Source of the DNA: Chryseobacterium paludis
GTDB taxonomy: Bacteria; Bacteroidota; Bacteroidia; Flavobacteriales; Weeksellaceae
Direction of reading: 5' to 3'
Assembly: GCF_025403485.1 (NCBI RefSeq)
Contig: NZ_CP099966.1
Span: forward strand, 1,426,001 to 1,490,000
DNA length: 64,000 nt
This document shows, piece after piece, positions 1 to 8,760 of this stretch; within the stretch, counting starts at the first letter, position 1; each line of letters opens with the position of its first letter. The notes beneath the pieces were generated by a model. That model searched no databases and was not told where the DNA came from. It worked only from the letters and a program-made list of their open reading frames with translations. The translations under genes were made by a program, and so were the position numbers.

Positions 1-407
1 AGTTCGTCGATATCTTTTTGATGTTTTAAAATCTTTCTTGCAGACTTGTATTCTGAATCAAGTTCTGATTTTTGTCTTTCAACATATTGATAATTTAATA
101 GCTTTTTTGCATCTGTATCTACAAAATTTAAAAATGCATAAATACTAAATATTGAAAGAATTCCGCCAATGAACATTGGAACGAAAGATCTTTTGAAAGC
201 TTCTCTGAAACCCATTTTATGGTTATTCCAATGAGATTTTACTGACCAGAATGCTGCAGCAGCATAAATAATAGGCAGTACGAAAGCATTGATTTTGAGA
301 GAAGTATCAAAATAATGGATTCCTGAAAAAAAGTAATACGCTATAAAAAAAACAATCATTGTAGCGATAAACAGTATAATTCCTATGGTGGATGGACTTT
401 TCGTCAT
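1..407 (-). CDS. DUF4199 family membrane protein (partial, 3' end outside window)
   Basis: The open frame starts at the ATG complementary to 405-407 and runs off the left edge, so about 135 residues are visible. The protein begins MTKSPSTIGIILFIATMIVF and has a hydrophobic helix near residues 8-28, a second near 40-55 (FVLPIIYAAAAFW) and a third near 78-95 (FVPMFIGGILSIFSIYAFL). A polar, Lys/Glu-rich stretch follows. The helix pattern and the motif around KMGFREAFKRSF match the DUF4199 family of small inner-membrane proteins in Bacteroidota, whose function is unknown. The gene is divergent from the SRP RNA gene. The family call is from memory of the motif and is fairly confident. Confidence 0.75.
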   Translation of the reverse strand, partial: MTKSPSTIGIILFIATMIVFFIAYYFFSGIHYFDTSLKINAFVLPIIYAAAAFWSVKSHWNNHKMGFREAFKRSFVPMFIGGILSIFSIYAFLNFVDTDAKKLLNYQYVERQKSELDSEYKSARKILKHQKDIDE

Positions 408-528
408 ATTCTTATTTTTAGAAAAATTTCAGAAAAATTATTGCTCTAAATTTCAGCAATTTAGCTTAGGTAAAGCATTTTTTCGTACATTTTTCTGTAA
501 TATTATTTTCAAATTTATAATTAATTCC

Positions 529-536
529 TATCTTTG
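529..536 (+). promoter_or_regulatory. Bacteroidota -7 element for the SRP RNA gene
   Basis: TATCTTTG matches the TAnnTTTG consensus of the primary sigma factor in Bacteroidota. It lies 5 nt before the first base-paired nucleotide of the SRP RNA, which is the expected distance to the transcription start. No clear TTG -33 element is visible upstream. Confidence 0.7.
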
Positions 537-540
537 CACC

Positions 541-633
541 GGCAAGTCCTACACAACCAGCTCCTGAGAATCCTCCAGGGTGGGAACACAGCAAAGGTAA
601 TTGGTCGTAGCGGTGTGATGTAGATAGCTTGCC
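541..633 (+). ncRNA. ffs: Signal recognition particle RNA, small bacterial type (4.5S-like)
   Basis: The termini are complementary: GGCAAG at 541-546 pairs with CTTGCC at 628-633. The apical part, at 571-598, has CCAGG, then a GGGA (GNRA-type) tetraloop closed by GU/AC, then ACAGCAAAGG. This resembles the conserved helix-8 core of SRP RNA that binds the Ffh M domain. The transcript would be about 93 nt, the size of the small SRP RNA, and is followed by a T-run at 635-640. With Ffh it targets nascent membrane and secreted proteins to the translocon. The ffh gene lies at the right end of this window. A covariance-model search would confirm it. Confidence 0.88.
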
Positions 634-652
634 ATTTTTTATTTCCCTTAGT

Positions 653-1339
653 TTAAAATTCAAACTTCTCTCCCAATTTCGGTAAAACAAGTTCAACATT
701 TTTATCAGCGAAATGCTTTAAAGCACTTTCATGATTAATTTCAATAGCAGGGAAAGTATCAAAATGACATCCAATAACTTTAGGCGTTTTCAATAATTCT
801 GCTGCTGCAAAAGCTGCTTTTCTTGGACACATTGTATAATGACTTCCGATAGGTAAAATAGATAAATCAATATTTCCGTATAATCTTGGGAATAATTCCA
901 TATCGGCCATTACTCCGGTATCCCCTGCCAAATAAAGATTCTTACCTTCAGGTAATCTGAAAATATAGCCCACAGGAACACCTCCGTAGCTTCCATCTGG
1001 GAAAGAACTCGTATGATGAGCCGGAACCATGGAAATTTTAAGATCGTCGATTTTTGCCGATCCTCCTAAGTTCACATCATCTTTATTTTTGGCCATCTTA
1101 AAATAACCACAAACTTCAGGTACTCCAATTATAGTAGCATCCGGGTGATACTCTAAAACTTCTGCTACATCAGCAATATGATCACCATGAGCATGAGTTA
1201 ATAAAATGTAATCTATTTTTTGTGCTGAAATATCAAACCCCGATTCAGCTTTTTTGTAGTTATAAAACGGATCACTTAAAATCGTTTTATCTTTGTAAGT
1301 GAACAAAAAACAATTTTGCCCTAAATATTGTATTTTCAT
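653..1339 (-). CDS. UPF0173-type metal-dependent hydrolase (metallo-beta-lactamase fold)
   Basis: The protein is 228 aa. The metal-binding signature HAHGDH is at residues 49-54 (His49, His51, Asp53, His54). Further metal-ligand candidates are the His pair in the AHHTSS segment, the Asp in LAGDTGV and the late His in GCHFDTF. This matches short UPF0173/YtkL-like hydrolases of the metallo-beta-lactamase superfamily, which are cytoplasmic enzymes of unknown substrate. There is no signal peptide. It is convergent with the SRP RNA gene, leaving only about 20 nt between the two 3' ends. It may be read from the upstream SRPBCC gene, but a 169-nt AT-rich gap separates them. Confidence 0.88.
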   Translation of the reverse strand: MKIQYLGQNCFLFTYKDKTILSDPFYNYKKAESGFDISAQKIDYILLTHAHGDHIADVAEVLEYHPDATIIGVPEVCGYFKMAKNKDDVNLGGSAKIDDLKISMVPAHHTSSFPDGSYGGVPVGYIFRLPEGKNLYLAGDTGVMADMELFPRLYGNIDLSILPIGSHYTMCPRKAAFAAAELLKTPKVIGCHFDTFPAIEINHESALKHFADKNVELVLPKLGEKFEF

Positions 1340-1508
1340 TTTTAATTTATTTTTTTAATTATTTTTAAACACAAATAGCATTAATATCTCGTCACTAATC
1401 ACAGCAAAAATATTGTGAAATTTGTGAAAGTATTTGTGTATTTAGTTTTTTAAAAGCAATAGAATGCTAATATTTCTCTGTGGGAGATTTTATTAAGATG
1501 ATGAAACC

Positions 1509-1958
1509 TTATTTCTGTGGAAACTTATCTTCGATCAATCTTAAATTAATTCCATGTTCCAGATACGCCTTACAGCCATCCAAGACAGTGGTAAAACCGC
1601 CAGTATTATCATTAACGGTTTTTAAAAGATCTTCTCCAGTCTGAGTGAATCCATAGCTTTTAATCACCACAAAGGTTCCTTTTTCCATTTCTTTGAATTC
1701 ATAATCCACCTTACTTGCAGGATCACCCCACTCTGTTTTTATCAGATGATTATGAATTATTTCAAGAACGGTAACATTATTTTTCACCCCATACATTTCC
1801 CATTCCCAGGTAACCGTCTTACCTTTTTCTAACTTTCCAGTCGATTTTGTAAACCAAAACTGGGTCGTGATCTCAGGATTAACAAATGCTTCGAATACCT
1901 CTTGAATAGGCTTTCTGATAAGCATTTGAGCTTCAACGTAGATAGGAGAATTACTCAT
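1509..1958 (-). CDS. SRPBCC (AHSA1-like) domain protein
   Basis: The protein is 149 aa. It opens with a strand and the phrase IRKPIQEVFEAFVNPEITTQFWF, typical of activator-of-Hsp90/START-like SRPBCC domains: a helix-grip fold in which a helix after the first strand covers a hydrophobic pocket. The middle strands (VTWEWEMYGV, VDYEF) and the C-terminal helix (TTVLDGCKAYLEHGINLRLI) complete the domain. These proteins bind hydrophobic ligands or act as co-chaperone-like factors; no specific ligand can be assigned. The gene starts 13 nt after menA ends and is probably cotranscribed with it. Confidence 0.8.
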   Translation of the reverse strand: MSNSPIYVEAQMLIRKPIQEVFEAFVNPEITTQFWFTKSTGKLEKGKTVTWEWEMYGVKNNVTVLEIIHNHLIKTEWGDPASKVDYEFKEMEKGTFVVIKSYGFTQTGEDLLKTVNDNTGGFTTVLDGCKAYLEHGINLRLIEDKFPQK

Positions 1959-1971
1959 AATGAAATTTTAT

Positions 1972-2901
1972 TTAGTTAAAGAAATTGAGTCCAATTGCTG
2001 TAAGAACAGCCATAGTAAAAGTAAGAATTCCGACCTGTTTCAAATACTGATCCAATTCTTTAGGTTCTTTTACAGACATTATTTTTCTTCTCAGCTTAGC
2101 AAATGGGATCAATAGGATCATCACAATGAAAACATAGTAATTTTTTGATTCTATAAAACCATTTATCCCTAAAAAGACAAGAATCAAAATAAGAGGAAGC
2201 TGCAACAGAATCATTTCATAGATCATTGCATTTTTAAAGCCTAATCTCAAAGCAAAACTGTGTTTGCCCGATAGTCTGTCACTTTCAATGTCTCTCATAT
2301 TATTTAGGTTCAAAACAGCCATACTCATCAATCCAACTGCTGTTCCTGGCAATAAAATATCCCAGCTGAAAGTTTTAGTGAAAAGAAAATAACTCCCACA
2401 AACTGAAACCAAACCAAAAAAGATAAATACAAAAAGGTCTCCCAATCCCATATATCCATAAGGTTTTTTTCCAACTGTATATCCAATAGCTGCTAAAATA
2501 CTTGCTACTCCTAATCCTATGAAAATGTAGAATTCATTCATATATTTAGGAATAAAAGCAACATACAATAAGACTACTGTAGCTATAAAAGATAGTATTG
2601 AAAGTAAGATCACAGCATTCTTCATTTGCTGAGCTGTAATTCTTCCTGAAGCTACGGCTCTTGATTCTGCCTCGTTAATTCTTTTAGCATCCGTTCCTTT
2701 TACTCCATCACCATAATCATTGGCATAGTTTGATAAAACCTGATACAGTAAAGTCACTAAAAGAGCCAGTGCAAAAATCTTCCAGTCCCAAGTTCCACCA
2801 GCACCATATAATTTCCACTTAGCGATGAAGCTCCCCATAATAATTCCGCTCAAAGAAAGCGGTAAAGTTCTTAGCCTTGCGGCTTTTATCCAGTCTTTCA
2901 T
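1972..2901 (-). CDS. menA: 1,4-dihydroxy-2-naphthoate prenyltransferase
   Basis: This UbiA-superfamily integral membrane enzyme attaches the polyprenyl tail to 1,4-dihydroxy-2-naphthoate to give demethylmenaquinone. It is 309 aa with about eight or nine hydrophobic segments. The first Asp-rich motif, NDYGDGVKGTD, is at residues 61-71, and the second, NMRDIESD, is at 201-208; these bind Mg-diphosphate. The N-terminal KAARLRTLPLSLSGIIMGS is typical of MenA. It follows menB on the same strand, so two steps of menaquinone synthesis are adjacent. Menaquinone is the main respiratory quinone in this phylum. Confidence 0.93.
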   Translation of the reverse strand: MKDWIKAARLRTLPLSLSGIIMGSFIAKWKLYGAGGTWDWKIFALALLVTLLYQVLSNYANDYGDGVKGTDAKRINEAESRAVASGRITAQQMKNAVILLSILSFIATVVLLYVAFIPKYMNEFYIFIGLGVASILAAIGYTVGKKPYGYMGLGDLFVFIFFGLVSVCGSYFLFTKTFSWDILLPGTAVGLMSMAVLNLNNMRDIESDRLSGKHSFALRLGFKNAMIYEMILLQLPLILILVFLGINGFIESKNYYVFIVMILLIPFAKLRRKIMSVKEPKELDQYLKQVGILTFTMAVLTAIGLNFFN

Positions 2902-2926
2902 TTTATATAAATGTTAGAAATCAGAA

Positions 2927-2984
2927 GTTAGAAGTTAGATTTTATAAACATTTTTCTTGTAATATCCGACATCTAACCTCTAAT
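2927..2984. repeat. Imperfect inverted repeat in the menB-menA spacer
   Basis: GTTAGAAGTTAGAT at 927-940 within kilobase 2 (2927-2940) is complementary, 12 of 14 positions, to ATCTAACCTCTAAT at 2971-2984, with a 30-nt loop. A direct repetition AGAAGTTAGAAGTTAG precedes it. It lies between two cotranscribed genes and has no T-run, so it looks like an intergenic repeat unit or an mRNA-processing hairpin rather than a terminator. Confidence 0.55.
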
Positions 2985-2991
2985 ATCTTAT

Positions 2992-3828
2992 TTAAGATAT
3001 CCATTGATTTTCTCCGAAGTCCGGCTTTCTCTTTTCCAGGAATGCATTTCTACCTTCCTGAGCTTCTTCAGTCATATAGGCCAAACGAGTTGCTTCTCCT
3101 GCAAAAACCTGCTGCCCTACCATTCCGTCGTCAGTTAAGTTCATTGCAAATTTCAGCATTCTGATTGAAGTCGGAGATTTTGCTAAAATTTCCTGCGCCC
3201 ATTCGTAAGCTGTATCTTCTAGTTCAGCGTGAGGAATTACAGCATTAACCATTCCCATTTCCAATGCTTCCTGAGCTGAATAGTTTCTTCCTAAAAAGAA
3301 GATTTCCCGAGCTTTTTTCTGACCCACCATTTTTGCTAAGTATGCAGAACCGTATCCACCATCAAAACTTGTAACATCAGCATCAGTCTGCTTAAAAATA
3401 GCATGTTCTTTACTTGCTAAAGTAAGATCGCAAACCACATGAAGTGAATGTCCACCACCTACCGCCCATCCTGGAACGACAGCAATAACCACCTTAGGCA
3501 TAAAACGGATCAAACGCTGAACTTCTAAAATATTCAGACGATGTCTTCCATCCTCACCAACATATCCCTGATGTCCTCTTGCTTTTTGATCACCTCCACT
3601 GCAGAAAGCCCATCCGCCATCTTTAGGACTTGGACCTTCTCCGGAAAGTAAAACAACGCCTATAGAAGAGTCTTCATAAGCATCATAAAAAGCATCGTAC
3701 AATTCTGAGGTAGTTTTAGGTCTGAAAGCATTACGAACTTCTGGTCTGTTAAAAGCAATTCTCGCAACACCATTACATTTTTTATAGGTAATATCTTCGT
3801 ATTCTTTGACGGTTTTCCACTCAATCAT
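2992..3828 (-). CDS. menB: 1,4-dihydroxy-2-naphthoyl-CoA synthase
   Basis: This crotonase-fold enzyme cyclises o-succinylbenzoyl-CoA to 1,4-dihydroxy-2-naphthoyl-CoA in menaquinone synthesis. It is 278 aa, the usual length. The CoA-binding and oxyanion segment FCSGGDQKARG is at about residues 75-85. The family-typical WAVGGGHSLH is at 121-130, and SFDGGYG at 154-160 carries the Asp of the MenB active site. The C-terminal tail KRKPDFGENQWIS is typical for MenB. A TAnnTTTG element sits 17 nt before the ATG, so menB probably heads the transcription unit menB-menA-SRPBCC-hydrolase. Confidence 0.96.
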   Translation of the reverse strand: MIEWKTVKEYEDITYKKCNGVARIAFNRPEVRNAFRPKTTSELYDAFYDAYEDSSIGVVLLSGEGPSPKDGGWAFCSGGDQKARGHQGYVGEDGRHRLNILEVQRLIRFMPKVVIAVVPGWAVGGGHSLHVVCDLTLASKEHAIFKQTDADVTSFDGGYGSAYLAKMVGQKKAREIFFLGRNYSAQEALEMGMVNAVIPHAELEDTAYEWAQEILAKSPTSIRMLKFAMNLTDDGMVGQQVFAGEATRLAYMTEEAQEGRNAFLEKRKPDFGENQWIS

Positions 3829-3844
3829 TTTGTAAAAATTTTCC

Positions 3845-3852
3845 CAAAGATA
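3845..3852 (-). promoter_or_regulatory. -7 element upstream of menB
   Basis: On the minus strand this reads TATCTTTG, a full match to TAnnTTTG, 17 nt from the menB ATG. A TTG at the usual -33 spacing is not evident. Confidence 0.6.
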
Positions 3853-3944
3853 CGGAATTGCAAAGAATTTTAACGTTCAAAAATAAGGATTATCATGTAA
3901 AAAAATACTGGAATTTTATCTCTTAATTTCATATCAAAAAAATA

Positions 3945-3974
3945 AAAAACCGAAACAAAATTGTTTCGGTTTTT
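3945..3974 (-). terminator. Rho-independent terminator after the gyrA-TPR unit
   Basis: AACCGAAAC and GTTTCGGTT form a perfect stem around a 5-6 nt loop with A-runs on one side and T-runs on the other. It lies about 28 nt past the stop of the TPR gene and before the menB promoter. Confidence 0.85.
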
Positions 3975-4002
3975 ATTATCTATAAATTCTTTTAAAAGAA
4001 TA

Positions 4003-5028
4003 CTATTTAGGTTTTCCCTGAAGTTCAGCTTCTTTAGCTTTCATTTCAGCCATTTTAGCCTGATTTTTAGTAATGCTATAAATCTCTTTTAGCATTGTAA
4101 CAGCATTTACGTCATTAGGAAGAGCTTTATACCAACTCTCTGCAAAAGGCAAAGCTTTGTTAAACCTTTCTTTTCTTGCTTCAATTAATTTAGTAGCATC
4201 ATCCGGCTTAGTTTTCCTAAGTGTATTGATTTCACTTACCGCTTTTTCATCTTCTCCAATTACGGAATAAATTAAATTCTGATAAGCATTAGCAAAGTCA
4301 GGTTTCAATTCTATTGCTTTCTTAAAAGAAGCTTCAGCATCAGCTGCACTTGCAGGATTTTTAGACTGCATTACTCCTAAATTATACCAATTGGTAGCAT
4401 CATTAGGATTTTTTGCTAATTGCTCTTTTAAAGTAGCAACAAATTTATCTGTATTTCCTGACTGATAGTAAGCAGTACTTTGGAAATCCTTCAACTTTGC
4501 ATTATTAGGAAATTTAGCTAATCCTTTTTCAATAACTGCAACAGCTTCATCGTTCTTCTTAGCATTTAATAGCAAAGTAGATAAAGTTTCATACAAATCA
4601 GGTTCAACACTTGGTGTTTGCTCAGTTTTAAAGTCAGAATAATCTGCAGACTTTTTCAGCATATCCCAAGTTCCTTTATCATAAGTAGCAACCTGGCCTG
4701 TCTTTTTTTCCTTTGCAGTATAGTTAGTCTGAACTCCAGTATATCCTGAATTAATTAACTCAGTATATATTTTAATAGCTTCGTCTACGTTGTTAGCTAA
4801 AGCATAATTAAGACCTGCATAATACATATACACTTTATCATCCTGGCCACTGGTTTTCAACAAATTATATACTTCTAAAAACTTTGGAGCCGCAACAGCA
4901 TAGTTTTTCGCATTATATGCATCCATAGCTGCTTTATTAGCTTCTTGTAGCTGAGCATTTGTATCCTTCTTCTGTCCGAAAACAAAAGCTGAAGAAATAA
5001 TCGCTATACTTAAAATTAGCTTTTTCAT
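4003..5028 (-). CDS. TPR-repeat periplasmic protein
   Basis: The protein is 341 aa with a signal peptide (MKKLILSIAIISSAFVFGQ, cleavage likely after the FGQ region). It contains several tetratricopeptide-like units: AMDAYNAKNYAVAAPKFLEV near residue 35, NNVDEAIKIYTELINSG near 79, NPNDATNWYNLGVMQSKNP near 208 and KPDFANAYQNLIYSV near 243. TPR proteins are scaffolds for protein contacts; the partner is not known. It begins 24 nt after gyrA and shares its terminator, so it is probably cotranscribed with gyrA. Confidence 0.8.
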   Translation of the reverse strand: MKKLILSIAIISSAFVFGQKKDTNAQLQEANKAAMDAYNAKNYAVAAPKFLEVYNLLKTSGQDDKVYMYYAGLNYALANNVDEAIKIYTELINSGYTGVQTNYTAKEKKTGQVATYDKGTWDMLKKSADYSDFKTEQTPSVEPDLYETLSTLLLNAKKNDEAVAVIEKGLAKFPNNAKLKDFQSTAYYQSGNTDKFVATLKEQLAKNPNDATNWYNLGVMQSKNPASAADAEASFKKAIELKPDFANAYQNLIYSVIGEDEKAVSEINTLRKTKPDDATKLIEARKERFNKALPFAESWYKALPNDVNAVTMLKEIYSITKNQAKMAEMKAKEAELQGKPK

Positions 5029-5052
5029 AATCAGAATTTATTTTATTTACAT

Positions 5053-7653
5053 TTATTCTTCAGAATCAGAATTTTCAGCGTCTTCTGCTGGTTTATCATT
5101 TTCTGAATTATTCTCTAATTGTGGTGTTACATTTGCTTCTGTACCGCTATCTTGCGTAGTTTCCGCTCCTTCTAAATTTTCCTCTAATTCTTCCTCTACA
5201 TCTTTATCCATAGCTACTTTTGCAATTGCTGCAATTTCATCATTTTTCTTAAGATTGATCATTCTCACTCCCTGAGTATTTCTACCCATTACTCTCATTT
5301 CATCCATATTCATACGGATTGCAACACCAGATTTATTGATAATCATTAATCCATCTTCATCTGTTACGTTCTGAATTGCGATAAGATTTCCGGTTTTTTC
5401 AGTAATATTCAGCGTGATAACTCCTTTTCCACCTCTGTTGGTAATTCTATAATCTTCAACGGCAGTTCTCTTACCGTATCCTTTTTCAGAAACTACTAAA
5501 ACGGTTTCATTTTCTACATCGTTCACAACAATCATACCAATTACCTCATCACTATCCTCCATAGTAATACCACGAACCCCAATAGAACCCCTTCCTACTT
5601 CTCTTACTTTTTCTTCTGGGAAACGGATACATTTACCATTTTTAGTAGCAATCATAATCTGTGAAGTACCATTCGTTAACCATGCGCCTAACAACTGGTC
5701 ATTATCTCTGATCTCAATAGCATTGATACCATTTACTCTTGGTCTTGAATATGCTTCGAGAGACGTTTTTTTGATGGTACCATTTTTAGTAATCATCACA
5801 ACGCTCATTTGATTTATATACTCAGTATCTTTAAGATCGTTAGTACGGATGTATGCTTTAATCTTATCATCCGGCTCAATATTGATCAAATTCTGAACTG
5901 CTCTGCCTTTTGCTGTTTTAGAACCTTCAGGAATTTCAAATACCCTTAACCAATAACATTTTCCTTTTTCCGTAAAGAATAACATATACTGGTGATTGGT
6001 TGCAGAAACAATATACTCTAAGAAATCTTCATCTCTTGTCGTAGCTGCTCTGTTTCCTACACCACCTCTACTTTGAATTTTATATTCCGAAAGAGAAGTT
6101 CTTTTGATATATCCAGCATGAGAAATAGTAAGAACCACAGCATCATTCGGAATAATATCTTCAATTGACATTTCTCCTCCTGAATAATCTATTTCAGTTC
6201 TTCTTTCGTCACCGTATTTCTCTTTTACTTCAAGTAATTCTTCTTTAATAATTTCGAATCTTCTGCTTTCGTTTGCTAAAATATCTTCTAAATTCTGAAT
6301 TTCTTTCATGATAGCATCGTACTCATCGCGGATCTTATCAAGTTCCATTCCCGTTAAACGAGCCAAACGAAGATCAAGAATTGCCTGAGCCTGAATTTCA
6401 GAAAGATCAAACTCCTGAATTAAGCCTTCTTTAGCAGCTTGGGGATTTGCACTGTGACGGATAATTGAGATAGCTTTATCCAATGAATCCTGAGTTCCTA
6501 TCACTTTCATGAAGCCCTCTAAGATATGTGCTCTTTCCTTAGCTTTCTTAAGCTCATACTGAGTTCTTCTGATAACCACCTCATGTCTGTGTTCTACAAA
6601 ATGATGGATAATATCTTTTAAGTTCAACTGCTCAGGTCTACCATGTACCAAAGCAATATTATTAACACTAAAAGAGGTCTGAAGTGAAGTATATTTATAT
6701 AATAAGTTCAATACTACATTAGGAATCGCATCATTCTTTAATTCATAAACGATACGAAGACCTTTTCTGTCGGATTCATCTCTTATCTCATAAATTCCGG
6801 GAATTTTCTCATCTTTAACCAGTTCAGCTGTTCTGGCGATCATTTCTGCTTTATTTACCTGATAAGGAATTTCAGTAACGATAATAGCATTTCTGTTTCC
6901 TATTTCTTCGAAATTAACTTTCGCTCTAAGAACAACCCTTCCTCTTCCTGTGTGGAACGCATCTCTCACCCCATCGTACCCATAAATAATCCCACCTGTT
7001 GGAAAATCAGGAGCAATGATATGCTGCATCAATTCATCAATGGTAATTTCCTTATTATCAATGTATGCCGTGATTGCATCTACAGCTTCCGATAAGTTAT
7101 GCGGCGCCATATTCGTTGCCATCCCAACAGCGATACCAGAAGTTCCATTAACTAAAAGATTTGGAATTTTTGTAGGCATCACGGTAGGTTCCGTCATGCT
7201 ATCATCAAAATTATTCTGAAAATCAACAGTTTCTTTGTCCAAGTCTGAAAGTATATCATCAGAAATTTTCTTTAGTCTGGCTTCAGTATAACGCATTGCC
7301 GCCGGTGGGTCACCATCCATAGATCCAAAGTTACCCTGACCATCAACCTGAGGATATCGTAAACTCCAAGGCTGTGCCATTCTAACCATTGCATCATATA
7401 CAGAAGAGTCTCCATGTGGATGATATTTACCTAAAACATCTCCAACAATTCTCGCAGATTTTAAGTATTTTCTATTAGAAAAAACCCCCAATCCATACAT
7501 ACCATAAAGTACTCTTCTATGAACGGGTTTTAAGCCATCTCTTACGTCAGGTAACGCTCTTGAAACGATAACTGACATCGAATAATCGATATAAGATGAC
7601 TTCATTTCATCAACAATGTTGATAGGAATTAGTCTTTCTCCTTCTTTTTGCAT
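5053..7653 (-). CDS. gyrA: DNA gyrase subunit A
   Basis: This is the breakage-reunion subunit of gyrase, which introduces negative supercoils with GyrB. I place the start at the ATG at 7653 (866 aa), rather than two codons earlier at a TTG. With that start the numbering coincides with Escherichia coli: the active-site Tyr is 122 ([10 protein letters not shown]), and the quinolone-determining positions are Ser83 and Asp87 ([11 protein letters not shown]). Both are the susceptible-type residues. The N-terminal domain is followed by the C-terminal beta-pinwheel repeats, with a GyrA-box-like segment QSRGGVGNR. The last 50 or so residues are a Glu/Asp/Asn-rich acidic tail. A TPR gene follows in the same unit. 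Confidence 0.97.
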   Translation of the reverse strand: MQKEGERLIPINIVDEMKSSYIDYSMSVIVSRALPDVRDGLKPVHRRVLYGMYGLGVFSNRKYLKSARIVGDVLGKYHPHGDSSVYDAMVRMAQPWSLRYPQVDGQGNFGSMDGDPPAAMRYTEARLKKISDDILSDLDKETVDFQNNFDDSMTEPTVMPTKIPNLLVNGTSGIAVGMATNMAPHNLSEAVDAITAYIDNKEITIDELMQHIIAPDFPTGGIIYGYDGVRDAFHTGRGRVVLRAKVNFEEIGNRNAIIVTEIPYQVNKAEMIARTAELVKDEKIPGIYEIRDESDRKGLRIVYELKNDAIPNVVLNLLYKYTSLQTSFSVNNIALVHGRPEQLNLKDIIHHFVEHRHEVVIRRTQYELKKAKERAHILEGFMKVIGTQDSLDKAISIIRHSANPQAAKEGLIQEFDLSEIQAQAILDLRLARLTGMELDKIRDEYDAIMKEIQNLEDILANESRRFEIIKEELLEVKEKYGDERRTEIDYSGGEMSIEDIIPNDAVVLTISHAGYIKRTSLSEYKIQSRGGVGNRAATTRDEDFLEYIVSATNHQYMLFFTEKGKCYWLRVFEIPEGSKTAKGRAVQNLINIEPDDKIKAYIRTNDLKDTEYINQMSVVMITKNGTIKKTSLEAYSRPRVNGINAIEIRDNDQLLGAWLTNGTSQIMIATKNGKCIRFPEEKVREVGRGSIGVRGITMEDSDEVIGMIVVNDVENETVLVVSEKGYGKRTAVEDYRITNRGGKGVITLNITEKTGNLIAIQNVTDEDGLMIINKSGVAIRMNMDEMRVMGRNTQGVRMINLKKNDEIAAIAKVAMDKDVEEELEENLEGAETTQDSGTEANVTPQLENNSENDKPAEDAENSDSEE

Positions 7654-7801
7654 AAACAAATTTTATTATAATGACAGTCAGACTTTTAGCTGTGAGTCTG
7701 AAAATTATTTATTTTGGTTTTTTATTAACGGGCTAATTTACGAAATTTTTACCGATTTTTGTAGTAGAATTTATCCACAAAATCTTAAAAATTCTTAAAA
7801 T

Positions 7802-8116
7802 ATGAGCGTATTAAGTATAACTTTCCACTGCACGAAAAACAATCTGGAAGAATGGGAAAATTATATGGACGAGACATTGGTTTTAATGACTGAAAATCTG
7901 ATGGATGTCAGCAAATATATTCTTTCCGAAGTAGACAGTGATTATATTGAGGATGGAAAAAACTACAACCTTCTTTTAATATTTGACAATGATGAATTGC
8001 GAACAGATTTTATTGAGAGTGAGCTCTTAAACATCTCTGAGAGAATAGAGAAACAATTTGGACAGGAAGTTATGATCTTCAACACTTTTTTAAATCCAAA
8101 GAAAACCAGACTTTAA
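7802..8116 (+). CDS. DUF4286 family protein
   Basis: The protein is 104 aa with no signal peptide. It starts MSVLSITFHCTKNNLEEWENYM and has a ferredoxin-like alternation of strands and helices, with a final strand EVMIFNTFLNP. It matches the small DUF4286 family found next to DNA-related genes in Bacteroidota; the function is unknown. It is divergent from gyrA and ends at its own strong terminator. The family assignment rests on length and the opening motif. Confidence 0.72.
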   Translation: MSVLSITFHCTKNNLEEWENYMDETLVLMTENLMDVSKYILSEVDSDYIEDGKNYNLLLIFDNDELRTDFIESELLNISERIEKQFGQEVMIFNTFLNPKKTRL

Positions 8117-8120
8117 TAAA

Positions 8121-8156
8121 AAAGGCCCTGAAATTTCAGGGCCTTTCATTTTTTTG
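8121..8156 (+). terminator. Rho-independent terminator after the DUF4286 gene
   Basis: AGGCCCTGAAA and TTTCAGGGCCT form a perfect 11-bp stem immediately after the stop codon, followed by a T-rich run. It could also act from the opposite side for the small minus-strand lipoprotein gene. Confidence 0.92.
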
Positions 8157-8182
8157 ATTTTTAAATCAAAATAAGTTTCTTT

Positions 8183-8293
8183 TTATCTTGTTGGATGATG
8201 CGGTGGTTTTGGAGGCGCAGGAGGGTGAGGTAAACATGAAGCCAACACACCAACCAAAGCCAATACTCCGATAATTTTAGTTAAGGTTTTCAT
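8183..8293 (-). CDS. Mini-lipoprotein, 36 aa, Pro/His-rich
   Basis: A short frame starts at the ATG at 8293 and ends at the TAA at 8183. It encodes a lipoprotein signal (MKTLTKIIGVLALVGVLASC) with a lipobox LASC at residues 17-20, followed by only 16 residues after the Cys, made of Pro, His and basic residues (LPHPPAPPKPPHHPTR). It is probably lipidated and anchored in a membrane. No family is recognised. It lies next to another His-rich small lipoprotein gene on the same strand, separated by that gene's terminator hairpin. The clean lipobox and codon use support a real gene. Confidence 0.68.
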   Translation of the reverse strand: MKTLTKIIGVLALVGVLASCLPHPPAPPKPPHHPTR

Positions 8294-8379
8294 ATTTTTA
8301 TTCTTTATGATTCAAACTAATACAAACAATCCGAGTGCCAAAAAGTTAAATTAAAATATAGCTTTTAACTGCCAACGAA

Positions 8380-8402
8380 AAAAGCCCCGTAAAATCAGGG
8401 CT
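8380..8402 (-). terminator. Terminator after the 80-aa lipoprotein gene
   Basis: AGCCCTGATTTTACGGGGCT on the minus strand forms a GC-rich stem (AGCCC/GGGCT) followed by TTTTTTC. It lies about 12 nt after the stop. Confidence 0.82.
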
Positions 8403-8413
8403 ATTATAAGATA

Positions 8414-8656
8414 TTAATCTCTGTGATGTTTTTTATGTCCTCTATGTTTGTTATGACCTCTATCATCATATTCATAGTAGTATACCCTCTTCTTAACCTG
8501 GCCTGGCGCATAATATCTGGCACTTCCGCCATACACCTTTTTTGCCTGCCCTGGTGGCAATCCTCTCCTACCATGATAGTGTTGCTCCTGCACGGTACAG
8601 CTAGACAGCATAAAACCCAGAGAAACCACTCCCACTACTTTTATTAAACCTTTCAT
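8414..8656 (-). CDS. Small His/Tyr/Arg-rich lipoprotein, 80 aa
   Basis: The lipoprotein signal is MKGLIKVVGVVSLGFMLSSC with lipobox LSSC at residues 17-20. The mature part is basic and rich in His, Tyr, Gly and Arg. It contains two copies of a PPGQAKK/APGQVKK motif (about residues 34-40 and 51-57) and a tail of alternating His, Lys, Arg and Gly. Similar PGQxKK-containing quinoprotein-like small proteins occur in Chryseobacterium, but no function is known. His clusters may bind metal; this is inference. It has its own terminator. Confidence 0.75.
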   Translation of the reverse strand: MKGLIKVVGVVSLGFMLSSCTVQEQHYHGRRGLPPGQAKKVYGGSARYYAPGQVKKRVYYYEYDDRGHNKHRGHKKHHRD

Positions 8657-8760
8657 ATTTTCATTGTTTCAAATTTCGTATGAAAATAAACAAGGTTGAT
8701 GCCAAAGATCGAATTCACATAGCAGAGATAAGATATTAAGAGAATATTAATATCTTAATT

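Noticed and set aside
466..699. Open frame overlapping the SRP RNA gene on the minus strand
   Set aside because: It covers the structured RNA and the end of the hydrolase gene, and has no recognisable domain or promoter.
1413..1490. Words like TTGTGAAA and CTGTGGGA resembling the GxxExxY flanking repeat
   Set aside because: Only short scattered matches, no inverted partner and no gene remnant between them.
8423..8647. Plus-strand frame opposite the small His-rich lipoprotein
   Set aside because: It is antisense to a gene with a clear lipobox and terminator and has no family features.
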